Source: an uncultured Marinobacterium sp.
GTDB lineage: Bacteria > Pseudomonadota > Gammaproteobacteria > Pseudomonadales > Balneatricaceae
DNA length: 64,000 bases
Assembly: GCA_947501565.1 (NCBI GenBank)
Contig: CANMWJ010000001.1
Span: 372,001 to 436,000 of the forward strand
Direction: 5' to 3'
In this document: positions 17,690-26,204 of the stretch, piece by piece
How the letters are laid out: each line of letters begins with the position of its first letter
Position numbering within the stretch: position 1 is the first letter of the stretch
The notes under the pieces: model-generated
Told to the model about the DNA's origin: nothing
Seen by the model: only the letters and a program-made list of their open reading frames with translations
Database searches by the model: none
Made by a program: the position numbers and the translations under genes

Positions 17690-18154
17690 ATGAAAAAGGT
17701 AGGTGCGTTACTCACCGCTGTATTGAGTGTTTCGCTGTTGGCCGGTTGTGCCAGCGATCTCAGTGGTAACACCTATTCCAGGGATGAAGCACGCAAAGTG
17801 CAGTATGTTAGCTTTGGGATTGTTGAATCGGTTACCCCGGTGGTGATCGAAGGTCGCACCAACAGCCCATTGGGCGGTGCAGCAGGTGCGGTAGTCGGTG
17901 GTATCGCCGGTAGCGAGATCGGTGGTGGTAAAGGCCAGAGCATCGCGAGCGTATTGGGTGCGGTAGCAGGTGGTATCGTCGGGAATAAGATCGAAGAATC
18001 GGCCACCCGAGCGCAGGGTCAGGAGGTCACCGTGCGACTTGAAAACGGTGAACTGATCTCCGTTGTTCAGGAGGTGAAAAACGGTCAGTTCTTCCGTCCG
18101 GGCGACCGTATCCGCGTATTGGACAGCCAGGGTTCAACCCGTCTGGCGTATTGA
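17690..18154 (+). CDS. SlyB-like outer-membrane lipoprotein with glycine zipper
   Basis: Lipoprotein signal with lipobox LLAGC (Cys about residue 20), then a glycine-zipper membrane segment at about 62-100 (GGAAGAVVGGIAGSEIGGG) and a C-terminal basic/beta region. This is the SlyB/Pcp 2TM-glycine-zipper family, which stabilises the outer membrane. 154 residues. It starts 13 bp after the ClsB-like gene. Confidence 0.9.
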   Translation: MKKVGALLTAVLSVSLLAGCASDLSGNTYSRDEARKVQYVSFGIVESVTPVVIEGRTNSPLGGAAGAVVGGIAGSEIGGGKGQSIASVLGAVAGGIVGNKIEESATRAQGQEVTVRLENGELISVVQEVKNGQFFRPGDRIRVLDSQGSTRLAY

Positions 18155-18182
18155 TCGGCCACTTCACACGTCTGAGCTCAAT

Positions 18183-18332
18183 GTAGGTTGGTGACGAGCG
18201 AAGCGACTCCCAACGCATAACGTGAAAGTCCACAAATGTTGGGAGTCGCTGGCGCTCGTCGCCAACCTACGCGTCAACAAACGGATTGCCATACCCGACA
18301 AGTAGGTTGGCCATCGCGCAGCGATGCCCAAC
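18183..18332. repeat. Palindromic repeat cluster B (three copies)
   Basis: Copies at 18183-18214 (GACGAGCGAAGCGACTC core), 18238-18270 (inverted, GAGTCGCTGGCGCTCGTC core) and 18302-18332 (CATCGCGCAGCGATG core). The first two form a long inverted pair. The cluster fills the gap between the convergent slyB-like and nasS genes. Confidence 0.85.
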
Positions 18333-18354
18333 ACAATCCCACCAAGCTCAGCAC

Positions 18355-19383
18355 TTACGCACAGGCGGGCATCGTATGCTGCACCGTCTGGTAGAGATCC
18401 ATATCGTAAACACTGCGTGCGATCTCTGCGTGATCCCCACCGCGCCACTGTCCCCAGCGCTCCATCTGCTCCAGCATCAGGTTGGCGTGACTTAACGCCG
18501 GTGCATTCACCTCATCCCCATAAAACGATTGCATCAGCGGTGTGCTTCTGGCCTGTAACATCGGGCAAACACTGCGATCGAGGTAAGGTGGCAGGGCGAT
18601 CAAGCGATCCGCTTCCGCCAGATTTTCTTCGTGACTCAACCATTCACAGGCGGCGAGCAACGCCCGGAGCACCGCAAGATGGGTGTTGGGATGGGCGAGC
18701 GCCCAGCGTTGGGTGACGGCGAACACCTTCTCGATCGAATCGGACCACACCTGATACCCGGTCAGGGCGATCTTACCGACACCTTCCGCTTCAGCGATGC
18801 TGTTCCAGGGTTCGCCTGCGCAATAACCGTCGATCAAACCCTGCTGCATAGTGCTGACCATCTTCGTTGGCGGCACGGCCAGCAGGGTGACATCGTTATC
18901 CGGATCGATGCCGCAGGCGGTTAGCCAGTAGCGTAGCTGGTAATGCTGGCAGGAGTAGGGGAAAACGGTGGCGAAGTTGGGTTTTATCGGCTGCTCACTG
19001 ATCCACTGCTTGAGCGCGCTACCCACCTCGGCGGCACTGGAACGGCTGCGCAGCTTAGGGCTGAGTGCCTGATAGAGCTGGCTGGAGAGGGTGATGGCGT
19101 TGCCATTGGTGCTCAAGGCCAGACCGGTCACCATCGGTGTGATCTGTGAGCCTAACCCCAGGGTCGAGGCAAGGGGCATTGGCGAGAGCATCTGGGCGCC
19201 ATCCAGCAGGCCAAAGCTGACCTTATCGCGGATACTGGCCCAGGTGGGTTCACGCGATAACACCACGTTCAGACCTTCGCGCTGAAAGAACCCTTTCTCG
19301 CGGGCGATCACCAGCGGGGCACTATCCAGAAGAGGGACGAAGCCAAGTTTCAGTTCGGTTTTTTCAAGTGTTGCTGTACTCAT
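18355..19383 (-). CDS. nasS: Nitrate sensor NasS (NrtA/CmpA-like)
   Basis: 342-residue protein of the NrtA/CmpA substrate-binding family (KLGFVPLLDSAPLVIAREKGFF at the start of the mature fold) with no secretion signal, so it is cytoplasmic. In NasS-NasT systems it holds NasT inactive until nitrate or nitrite binds. The ATG at 19383 has AGAGGA about 10 nt upstream; the frame overlaps nasT slightly if extended. It lies directly after nasT on the same strand. Divergent nasA is the expected target. Confidence 0.9.
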   Translation of the reverse strand: MSTATLEKTELKLGFVPLLDSAPLVIAREKGFFQREGLNVVLSREPTWASIRDKVSFGLLDGAQMLSPMPLASTLGLGSQITPMVTGLALSTNGNAITLSSQLYQALSPKLRSRSSAAEVGSALKQWISEQPIKPNFATVFPYSCQHYQLRYWLTACGIDPDNDVTLLAVPPTKMVSTMQQGLIDGYCAGEPWNSIAEAEGVGKIALTGYQVWSDSIEKVFAVTQRWALAHPNTHLAVLRALLAACEWLSHEENLAEADRLIALPPYLDRSVCPMLQARSTPLMQSFYGDEVNAPALSHANLMLEQMERWGQWRGGDHAEIARSVYDMDLYQTVQHTMPACA

Positions 19384-19401
19384 GCTGCTTGGTCCTCTCA
19401 C

Positions 19402-20016
19402 TTACCGCTGACCGGTATCTTGTGTGGTCACCTGCTCCAGAATGTCGATCACGTTTCGCGCGACATCGACCAGCTTCTGGCTTCGGTCCATGGCAAGTTT
19501 ACGTAGGGTCTTGTAGGCCTGATCTTCATCGCAGCCCTGGTGTTTGATCAGCATTCCCTTGGCTTTTTCGATGATCTTGCGTTCGCTCAGCTGGATTCGC
19601 GTTTTCTCCAATTCGCTACGCAGATCCTGATAGGCATCGAACTGGGCGATCGCGGTATCCATGATCACCTTCACCCGGTCGATCTGCAGACCGTCGGCAA
19701 TATAGGCACTGACTCCGGCGTTGATGGCGGCGGAGATACTGTCGCGATCGCTCTCTTTTTCAGCGAAGAACACGATCGGCCGCGGTGCAGTGCGGCTCAT
19801 CGCGGCCATGCTTTCCAGCGTGTCGCGGTTGGGACTATCCATATCGATGATGACGATGTCCGGGCTCAGGGCGCTGACCTGCGTGCAGAGGCCGGTTGGG
19901 CCGGGCAGGTGGCAGACAACCTTGTGGCCCAGCGCATTCAGCGCTTCAAACAGCGCTTCGGCGCGTTTGGGCTCGTCATCGATTATCAATACATCGAGTG
20001 AGCGGGAATGGTTCAT
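19402..20016 (-). CDS. nasT: ANTAR antiterminator NasT
   Basis: Response-regulator-like receiver domain (about residues 8-125; acidic patch IDDEP and the phospho-acceptor-position aspartate in IIDMDSP) followed by a coiled coil and a C-terminal ANTAR RNA-binding domain (RKIIEKAKGMLIKHQGCDEDQAYKTLR type). NasT binds leader RNA of the nitrate assimilation operon and prevents termination. 204 residues. It is followed by nasS and is divergent from nasA, which carries a leader terminator. Confidence 0.93.
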   Translation of the reverse strand: MNHSRSLDVLIIDDEPKRAEALFEALNALGHKVVCHLPGPTGLCTQVSALSPDIVIIDMDSPNRDTLESMAAMSRTAPRPIVFFAEKESDRDSISAAINAGVSAYIADGLQIDRVKVIMDTAIAQFDAYQDLRSELEKTRIQLSERKIIEKAKGMLIKHQGCDEDQAYKTLRKLAMDRSQKLVDVARNVIDILEQVTTQDTGQR

Positions 20017-20077
20017 TGAAGATTCAACTTTACTAATTGGGACACAGAGATAGCAGCAAAAATCATGCCTGCCTTGT

Positions 20078-20093
20078 TGGCACAGCCTTTGCT
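20078..20093 (+). promoter_or_regulatory. Sigma-54 promoter of nasA
   Basis: TGGCAC-N5-TTGCT matches the sigma-54 consensus (GG at 20079-20080, GC at 20091-20092, correct spacing). Transcription would begin near 20104, giving a leader of about 124 nt before nasA. This implies nitrogen control through an NtrC-type activator. No clear NtrC site was found in the 60 bp upstream; it may lie inside nasT. Confidence 0.8.
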
Positions 20094-20161
20094 GTTACCT
20101 CTGTACAGTTCGGGCAAGGGTTGCTTCGGGCTGCCTAGTTAGAGTTATTGTGTCTATCTTT

Positions 20162-20216
20162 GCATTGGGCAATGCCGCCCGATACCGGATCTCGCTTCGG
20201 TGTCGGGTTTTTTTTT
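20162..20216 (+). terminator. Leader attenuator of nasA (probable NasT target region)
   Basis: A small hairpin (GCATT-GGGC-AATGC, 20162-20175) precedes a 12-bp terminator stem (20178-20189 with 20196-20207, CCCGATACCGGA against TTCGGTGTCGGG, hexaloop TCTCGC) and nine T. The T run directly abuts GGAGG, the nasA ribosome binding site. This is the layout expected for ANTAR-controlled antitermination. The loops do not show the usual A1/G4 ANTAR hexaloop pattern, so the exact NasT site was not pinned. Confidence 0.85.
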
Positions 20217-20227
20217 GGAGGTTTGAA

Positions 20228-22855
20228 ATGAGTGACTTAACCACCTGTCCCTACTGTGGCGTGGGCTGCGGCGTAGAGATTACGCGCGCTGCAGAGCAGA
20301 TCATCGGTGTGAAAGGAGATCAGAACCACCCCGCAAACTTCGGCCGCTTGTGTGTTAAAGGCTCCTCTCTCCATGAAACTGTTGGCAGCGCTGGACGCCT
20401 GCTTCACCCCGAAGTAAATGGGGAACGCGTAAGCTGGGATTCTGCTCTGAACGAGGTCGCGGAACGTTTTCAGCGCACCGTTTTGGAGCATGGTCCCGAT
20501 TCGGTAGCACTCTATCTCTCCGGTCAGTTACTGACCGAGGACTACTATGTGGCGAACAAACTGATGAAAGGATTTATCGGCACCGCCAACGTCGATACCA
20601 ACTCCCGCCTCTGCATGTCGTCGACCGTGGCGGGTTATAAACGCGCATTTGGCAGCGATACCGTGCCCTGCACCTATGAGGACATCGAACTCGCTGAACT
20701 GATCGTGCTGGTGGGTTCGAACACCGCATGGAACCACCCGATTCTGTTCCAGCGCATGAGTGCTGCAAAAAAGGCTAATCCTAATCTGAAGGTGGTGGTG
20801 ATCGATCCGCGTCGTACCGCCACCTGCAAACTGGCGGACCTGCATCTGGCGATCAAACCAGGCAGCGACAGCCGCATCTTTAATGGTTTGCTCAGCTGGC
20901 TGGCGGCGCAGGGCGATCTCGACCCGGATTTCATCAGTGCCCATACCAGCGGTTTTGAGGAGGCCCTACAGTATGCTCAGCAGAGCGCCGGGGAAGTGAA
21001 ACAGCTGGCGGAGGATTGCGATCTCTCGGTCGAAGCTCTGCTGGATTTCTTCACCTGGTTCAGCTCCACAGAGAAAACGCTCACCTTCTTCTCTCAGGGG
21101 GTGAATCAGTCCGCCAGCGGTGCGGACAACGTCAACGCGATCATCAACTGCCACCTTGCCTCCGGGCGTATCGGTAAACCGGGGATGGGACCGTTCTCCC
21201 TGACCGGTCAGCCCAACGCGATGGGTGGGCGTGAGGTGGGCGGTCTGGCTAACCAGCTGGCGGCGCATATGGAGTTTGATCCGGAATCGGTCGATCGGGT
21301 ACGTCGCTTCTGGGATGCGCCTAATATGGCGACGGCCCCGGGCCTGAAAGCGGTAGACCTGTTCCAGGCGGTGGAACGTGGTGAGATCAAAGCGGTCTGG
21401 ATCATGGCGACCAATCCGGTGGTCAGCCTGCCGGATGCCGATCAGATCAAGCGGGCGCTGGCGAAGTGTGACACCGTGGTGGTGTCGGAGTGTGTGACCA
21501 GCAGCGACAGCGCTAAATACGCCCATATCAAACTGCCCGCCACCGGCTGGAGTGAGAAGGACGGCACCGTGACCAACTCGGAGCGCCGTATCTCCCGTCA
21601 GCGCGGACTGATTCCGGCAGTCGCCGAGGCGCGCCACGACTGGTGGATCATCAGCGAAGTGGCGAAACGTATGGGGTATGCCGAGGCGTTCAGCTATAAA
21701 CACCCCTCCGAGATCTTTGCCGAACACGCGGCCCTGTCCGGTTTTGAAAATGGCGGCAAACGTGATTTTGATATCAGCCTCTATGCCAATATCGACCGTT
21801 TCACCTACGACAACCTGAAACCGATCCAGTGGCCGGTGACGGCAGAACAGCCGGATGGTACCGCACGTATGTTCGGTAACGGCCGGTTCTACACGCCGGA
21901 TCAGCGCGCACGGTTTATCCCGGTCACACCGAAAGCGCCATTGCAGCAGCCAACCGCACGTACCCCATTGGTGATGAACACCGGGCGAATCCGCGATCAG
22001 TGGCACACCATGACCCGAACAGGTAACGCACCGCGCTTGTTCCAGCACCGGGAGGAGCCGTTCGTTGAGGTGCATCCGCGCGATGCTGCGACCCGCAACA
22101 TCAGCGACGGTATGCTGGTGAAGCTGGAGAACGAACGTGCCAGTTACTTTGCCCGTGCCCGCATCGAAGAGGGGCAGCGCAAGGGCGAGCTGTTTGTACC
22201 GATGCACTGGAACGAAGCCTTTGCGTCCCGTGCACGCATGGGGGCGCTGGTGGCGCCGGTCACCGATCCACTCTCCGGTCAGCCGGAATCTAAGCACGCG
22301 GTGGTGCAGATGAGCCCGCTGGCGGAGCAGTGGGAGGGTTGGCTGATCACCCGTAAATCGATGCCCGCGCCGGATGTGGCGTACTGGGCACGTATCCCGA
22401 AAAGTCACACCGATATGTACCACATGGCCGGTATCGAAGCGGTTGGCGACTGGCAGGCATGGTGCCGTGAACGTATGGGCGAACCGGGTATCTGGATGGA
22501 TGATCCCGCCAGCCGGATCTACCGCGCAGCCGGTTTTGAGAACGGCCAGTTAAGCTGGGTGCTGCTGGTGATGCCTTACAAACAGTTCCCGTCGGCGGAT
22601 TGGCTCGACATGCTCTTCAACAAAGAGTCGCTCGACGCGCAGGAGCGGCGCTATCTGCTGACCGCAACCAGCGTGGATATGGAAGATCCGGGCACCATCA
22701 TCTGCAGCTGTTATCAGGTGGGCACAACCGCGATCGACAAGGCGATCGCTGGCGGTTGCGGTTCTGTGCAGTCGTTGGGCGAGACGCTCAAATGTGGTAC
22801 AAATTGCGGCTCCTGTCTGCCGGAGCTGGAGGGTTACCTCACTCAGGCCAGCTAA
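20228..22855 (+). CDS. nasA: Assimilatory nitrate reductase catalytic subunit
   Basis: Molybdopterin (bis-MGD) oxidoreductase that reduces nitrate to nitrite in the cytoplasm. The N-terminal [4Fe-4S] site is CPYCGVGC plus a later LCVKG; the molybdopterin domains follow; and the C-terminus carries a BFD-like [2Fe-2S] domain (CSCYQVG...CGTNCGSC, about 823-868). 875 residues from the ATG at 20228 with GGAGG 6 nt upstream. It is controlled by the sigma-54 promoter and leader terminator. mobA follows; no nitrite reductase or nitrate transporter genes lie in the window, so they must be elsewhere. Confidence 0.94.
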   Translation: MSDLTTCPYCGVGCGVEITRAAEQIIGVKGDQNHPANFGRLCVKGSSLHETVGSAGRLLHPEVNGERVSWDSALNEVAERFQRTVLEHGPDSVALYLSGQLLTEDYYVANKLMKGFIGTANVDTNSRLCMSSTVAGYKRAFGSDTVPCTYEDIELAELIVLVGSNTAWNHPILFQRMSAAKKANPNLKVVVIDPRRTATCKLADLHLAIKPGSDSRIFNGLLSWLAAQGDLDPDFISAHTSGFEEALQYAQQSAGEVKQLAEDCDLSVEALLDFFTWFSSTEKTLTFFSQGVNQSASGADNVNAIINCHLASGRIGKPGMGPFSLTGQPNAMGGREVGGLANQLAAHMEFDPESVDRVRRFWDAPNMATAPGLKAVDLFQAVERGEIKAVWIMATNPVVSLPDADQIKRALAKCDTVVVSECVTSSDSAKYAHIKLPATGWSEKDGTVTNSERRISRQRGLIPAVAEARHDWWIISEVAKRMGYAEAFSYKHPSEIFAEHAALSGFENGGKRDFDISLYANIDRFTYDNLKPIQWPVTAEQPDGTARMFGNGRFYTPDQRARFIPVTPKAPLQQPTARTPLVMNTGRIRDQWHTMTRTGNAPRLFQHREEPFVEVHPRDAATRNISDGMLVKLENERASYFARARIEEGQRKGELFVPMHWNEAFASRARMGALVAPVTDPLSGQPESKHAVVQMSPLAEQWEGWLITRKSMPAPDVAYWARIPKSHTDMYHMAGIEAVGDWQAWCRERMGEPGIWMDDPASRIYRAAGFENGQLSWVLLVMPYKQFPSADWLDMLFNKESLDAQERRYLLTATSVDMEDPGTIICSCYQVGTTAIDKAIAGGCGSVQSLGETLKCGTNCGSCLPELEGYLTQAS

Positions 22856-22945
22856 GGAGACGGTGAATCTGACCGGGGGAATATCCTTCGGTTGTTTATA
22901 GATTTCTATACTGTTGCATAGTCGTTTGCCTGAACGGAGGTTGTT

Positions 22946-23506
22946 ATGCGTAGCGAAGAGGGCCTGATTCTGGCCGGTGGTGCCGGGCGCCGTATGTTGG
23001 GGCGCGACAAGGGGCGTATGCCCTACAAGGGCAGACCGCTGGTGGAGTACCCGGTGGCCGCCATGCGTGCCCATGGCCTGCGCATAACCATCTGCTGCAA
23101 CCGCTCCCAGTTTTACTACCGTACGCTGGCTGATCGCCTGATCAGCGATCGTTCCAGCGGTTATCCCGGTCCGCTGGTGGCGCTTTCCGAAGCGATGCTG
23201 CATTTCAAAAGCAGCCATTGCGTGATCACCCCCTGCGATACGCCGCAGTTTGACGCCGGGCATCTGGAAACCCTGCTGAAAAGCTCTCGCCAGCACCCTG
23301 AACACTGGATCGTGGCCGTCTCAGGTGATGGTCGTCATCCGTTGCATGCAGTCTTTCCCACCGGTCATACCGAACGGTTGCAGGCGATGGTTGCTGAGGG
23401 TGAAAAACGGATGATGCGCGCCCTGCAACAGTTTCCCTACAAAGAGGTTCACCTGCCCGCAGACGCCCTGATTAACGTCAACCATTTGGCTGCGCTCACC
23501 ACCTGA
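22946..23506 (+). CDS. mobA: Molybdenum cofactor guanylyltransferase
   Basis: Adds GMP to molybdopterin to form the MGD cofactor that NasA needs. The nucleotide-binding signature LAGGAGRRMLGRDKG is at the N-terminus, and TPCDTPQF gives the metal-binding aspartate. 186 residues, normal length. It lies 90 bp after nasA on the same strand, with GGAGG before its ATG, and is a functional partner. It may be co-transcribed. Confidence 0.92.
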   Translation: MRSEEGLILAGGAGRRMLGRDKGRMPYKGRPLVEYPVAAMRAHGLRITICCNRSQFYYRTLADRLISDRSSGYPGPLVALSEAMLHFKSSHCVITPCDTPQFDAGHLETLLKSSRQHPEHWIVAVSGDGRHPLHAVFPTGHTERLQAMVAEGEKRMMRALQQFPYKEVHLPADALINVNHLAALTT

Positions 23507-23655
23507 TTGTTGCTCAATTTTTAGGCGATAAGTCCCGCTTATAAAACAATTTTTCCTGTCGGTGTGAACGTTGATTAGCGTCAATGTCGGACTGGGGCTG
23601 GAGGAGGAGACTGAAGCCAGAACAAGGGAAAACCTGAGATTAAGGGGAACACTTA

Positions 23656-23892
23656 ATGAGCATCGAACACCACGACTTGGTACACGAATTTCCAGAGCTG
23701 CGTGAGCGTATCCACGAGATGAAAGTAAGCGACGCACACTTTGCCCGTCTGTTTTCTGAGTACCACACCCTGACCAAGCATGTGGAAAAAATGGAAGCGG
23801 AGATCGAGCCGGTAAGCACGCAAACTGAAGAAGAGCATAAGCTCAAGCGCGTGCAGCTGAAAGATCAGCTTTACAAGATGCTGGTGAACTAA
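23656..23892 (+). CDS. YdcH/DUF465 family small protein
   Basis: 78 residues, a helical hairpin of the DUF465 (YdcH) family: an N-terminal HHDLVHEFPELRERI motif and a C-terminal LKDQLYKML. The function is unknown; these are small soluble proteins common in proteobacteria. It is a single-gene transcript with its own terminator. Confidence 0.85.
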   Translation: MSIEHHDLVHEFPELRERIHEMKVSDAHFARLFSEYHTLTKHVEKMEAEIEPVSTQTEEEHKLKRVQLKDQLYKMLVN

Positions 23893-23913
23893 ACACCTCA
23901 TCCGCTCCATCAG

Positions 23914-23948
23914 AAGAGTCGTTGAACCTGTTCAGCGGCTCTTTTTTT
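23914..23948 (+). terminator. Rho-independent terminator after ydcH-like gene
   Basis: AAGAGTCGTTGAA pairs with TTCAGCGGCTCTT (one wobble) over a four-base loop, followed by a T run. Confidence 0.92.
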
Positions 23949-23988
23949 ATGCCTGAAATATGCCTCTGGTGGTATCGGTTACCGCGCT

Positions 23989-24152
23989 GTTGGGAGTCGC
24001 TTCGCTCGTCACCAACCTACCCCACAATCGAAAATCGTAGGTTGGCGACGAGCGCCAGCGACTCCCAACGTCATCAAGCAGGTAGGAGCTGCCTAGCTAC
24101 AGTACGGCACAGTTCGTATCGTAGGTCAGCCATCGCACCCGCGATGCCTGAC
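23989..24152. repeat. Palindromic repeat cluster C (three copies)
   Basis: Copies at 23989-24020 (inverted), 24037-24069 and a diverged one at 24121-24152. In the last, GTTGG has become GTCAG and the opposite arm CCAAC has become CTGAC, so pairing is kept by compensating changes. It lies between the ydcH-like gene and the convergent toxin-antitoxin pair. Confidence 0.8.
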
Positions 24153-24167
24153 ATAAGGCGAATCCAC

Positions 24168-24452
24168 CTAACGTTTCAGATCGCGGTAGAAGTTCTCGTG
24201 GCTTCCGAGCGTGATCAGTTGCAGCACCAACTCTCCATCATCAAAACTGTATCCCAGCAAGGTGAGCTGGTTAACCATCTTGAACTTGTAAACGCGAAGA
24301 TAGGAGAGGTCTCCCTTTTTCTGCTCACCCAATAACGGTTCCGCCATTAGCGTTCGAACCGCCTTATCAAGGTCCTTTTTCTGATTGGGTTTGAGCTTCT
24401 TCACCGTCCTGGCAAAGGATCGGGTTTGAACAACCCGGATAGAATTAATCAA
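24168..24452 (-). CDS. RelE/ParE-superfamily toxin
   Basis: 94 residues with the compact fold signature of RelE/ParE-type toxins: a basic N-terminal helix pair (RSFARTVKKLKPNQKKDLDKAVRTL type) followed by a beta sheet with YLRVYKF and LTLLGYSFDDGELVLQLI and a C-terminal GSHENFYRDLK. It may cut mRNA on the ribosome or inhibit gyrase; the sequence does not decide. It overlaps the antitoxin gene by 8 nt, the usual coupling. Confidence 0.85.
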   Translation of the reverse strand: MINSIRVVQTRSFARTVKKLKPNQKKDLDKAVRTLMAEPLLGEQKKGDLSYLRVYKFKMVNQLTLLGYSFDDGELVLQLITLGSHENFYRDLKR

Positions 24453-24666
24453 ATGAGTATGCCTCTAGCTTCCCTGCGTCAGCCTCTGCCTTTGCGATCA
24501 GAGTGTCTTTTACAAATTCGTAGGTCAGGTCCGGGTTATCTTCCATAATTCGCCCGATCTTAGCCCAGTGTTCCACCTGCTTGGCGGCGGAACGGCTCAT
24601 CACTTCACCGATGATCTTTGCATCGTTTACGAGTGATTCATCTAGTCTCAGGTTGGCTGTCGCCAT
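24445..24666 (-). CDS. ParD-like antitoxin
   Basis: 73 residues from the ATG at 24666 (AGAGGA upstream), beginning MATANLRLDESLVNDAKIIG, a ribbon-helix-helix-like N-terminus that binds DNA, then an acidic C-terminus that would wrap the toxin. It resembles the ParD_like antitoxin family. It comes first in the operon, as usual. A palindrome just upstream is the likely autoregulation site. Confidence 0.85.
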   Translation of the reverse strand: MATANLRLDESLVNDAKIIGEVMSRSAAKQVEHWAKIGRIMEDNPDLTYEFVKDTLIAKAEADAGKLEAYSFD

Positions 24667-24697
24667 CTTAATATCCTCTGTCATTACACTCTTATTG

Positions 24698-24723
24698 TAG
24701 CAAGTTGCGGCAATTTGTTGCTA
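24698..24723. promoter_or_regulatory. Candidate toxin-antitoxin operator
   Basis: TAGCAA (24698-24703) and TTGCTA (24718-24723) flank an inner TTGC-G-GCAA palindrome, 32 bp upstream of the antitoxin start. The nested palindrome fits autoregulation by the antitoxin/toxin complex. Confidence 0.5.
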
Positions 24724-24805
24724 TGTGCTTCTTATGTGGGTGTGAAGTAGTTGGAAGCTCCGCTCATCTATACTGAAATAACATCCCCAAACCGGGAGTT
24801 TCGCT

Positions 24806-25417
24806 ATGCGCCACTGGCTGTTACTTCTGCTTATCGTCACCGCTGTTTCCTCTGCGGCCTTTGCGCCTGTCACCCACGCCGCTGATAACAGCCGCAAGTC
24901 CTTAAGTGCAAACGATCTAAAATGCGAGCGCGGTTTCCACTGGCAGGGAGATAGCTGCCGTAAGTTACATATCCCGAAACATGCGGCGCTGGATTACAGC
25001 GGACATCGCTGGGTGTGCGAGCGCGGTTTTACCCGCGTGGATGACCAGTGCGTTACCTTCAGCGTGCCGGAGAACGCGGTGCTGAACGCCGAAGGTAACG
25101 GTTGGGAATGCCGCTTGAACTTCAAGCGCACGGCATCGGGTTGCATCGCTATGACTAAACAGGAGTTGGGATTACAGAGCCTGGAGATTCAACGTGTACG
25201 AGAGTGCGGCGACAGCCACCGTGCTGAGGTCACCGGGCATTGCGGTGGCGAATACGTCTACGGCAGGGTGGATGCCTGCGCCACCAACAAACGTGTCAGT
25301 GGGCAGATCGTCTTCAACACCGGTATCGAAAGCACTGTTGAGGGGTTGTGGACCAATGTCCGTTCTATCGTCGGTCGCGACGGTAACGGCAACGACTGTA
25401 TGCTTGAGATGGAGTGA
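24806..25417 (+). CDS. Secreted cysteine-rich repeat protein
   Basis: Signal peptide (about residues 1-26, ending THAA) followed by about two and a half copies of a roughly 38-residue unit: CERGFHWQGDSC, then IPKHAALDYSGHRWV, then CERGFTRVDDQC, VPENAVLNAEGNGWEC. Cysteine spacing suggests disulfide-bonded modules like small EGF-like repeats. The C-terminal part (about 125-203) has more cysteines and may be a separate domain. No family name is claimed. It stands alone, divergent from the toxin-antitoxin pair. Confidence 0.8.
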   Translation: MRHWLLLLLIVTAVSSAAFAPVTHAADNSRKSLSANDLKCERGFHWQGDSCRKLHIPKHAALDYSGHRWVCERGFTRVDDQCVTFSVPENAVLNAEGNGWECRLNFKRTASGCIAMTKQELGLQSLEIQRVRECGDSHRAEVTGHCGGEYVYGRVDACATNKRVSGQIVFNTGIESTVEGLWTNVRSIVGRDGNGNDCMLEME

Positions 25418-25465
25418 TGCATAATGCACCTCTGATTTTTTAGAGCCACAGGCCTGTCCGCTGTT

Positions 25466-25657
25466 ATGAACCGACGTAAACGGATCAAAACGATCCTCAC
25501 CAAAAAAGCGAAGAAGGCTAACGCCAAACTTCAGCACTCCAACAAACCGCGTTACATCTCCAAAGCCGAGCGTGAAAAACTCGCACAGGAGGAAGCGGCA
25601 AACGCGCAAAACGCAGATAGCACTGCAGAACCTGCAGCAGAAGCAGTAACCGAATAA
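25466..25657 (+). CDS. DUF2986 small basic protein
   Basis: 63 residues: a strongly basic N-terminal half (MNRRKRIKTILTKKAKKANAK) and an acidic Ala/Glu-rich tail. It matches the DUF2986 family of gammaproteobacteria, which has no known function. It lies 9 bp before the truncated haemoglobin gene and is probably co-transcribed. Confidence 0.8.
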   Translation: MNRRKRIKTILTKKAKKANAKLQHSNKPRYISKAEREKLAQEEAANAQNADSTAEPAAEAVTE

Positions 25658-25666
25658 GGAACCAGC

Positions 25667-26095
25667 ATGCACTCGATCTCAGAACCCTCCACAGAGAATA
25701 CTCCGGCATACGGCACCGACGATGCCTCCTATCAGGCGGCGGGCGAGTTTGAGGGGCTGGTGAAGCTGGTTGATCACTTCTACGACGCGATGGAACAGCT
25801 GCCGGTGGCGCAGGATATTCGCGCCATGCATCCGGAAGATCTCACCGAATCACGTGATAAGCTGGCGTGTTTTCTCTCCGGCTGGTTGGGTGGTCCGAAA
25901 CGCTACTCCGCAAAATACGGCTCTATCCGTATTCCGCGTGCCCACGCCCATCTGCCGATCGGTAGCGCTGAACGTGATGCCTGGCTGGCTTGCATGGAAG
26001 ATGCGCTGACCCACATGGATTATGCCGACGACTTCAAAAAATACCTGATGGAACAGCTGTTCGTTCCGGCGGAACGTTGCCGTACTAGGGATTAA
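25667..26095 (+). CDS. Group II truncated haemoglobin
   Basis: Two-over-two globin that binds haem; family members bind oxygen tightly or detoxify nitric oxide and peroxide. Visible marks: LVDHFYDAM (helix B tyrosine), the GGP motif in SGWLGGPKRY, the proximal-histidine helix PRAHAHLPIG, and the G8 tryptophan in RDAWLACM, which is typical of group II. 142 residues. Ribosome binding site AAGGA before the ATG. Confidence 0.9.
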   Translation: MHSISEPSTENTPAYGTDDASYQAAGEFEGLVKLVDHFYDAMEQLPVAQDIRAMHPEDLTESRDKLACFLSGWLGGPKRYSAKYGSIRIPRAHAHLPIGSAERDAWLACMEDALTHMDYADDFKKYLMEQLFVPAERCRTRD

Positions 26096-26204
26096 GATCG
26101 GGAAAGAAAAGGGAAGGGTGCTCAGATCCGTCTGTGCGTATTACATCTCAAGCATCGTCCTGATTGCCCGGGTCGTGCATAAAATGCTGGGATTGGGCAG
26201 GGTT

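Noticed and set aside
24698-24723. Prophage or plasmid origin suggested by the toxin-antitoxin pair
   Set aside because: No integrase, replication or partition genes lie nearby; the pair is a solitary chromosomal locus next to dispersed repeats.
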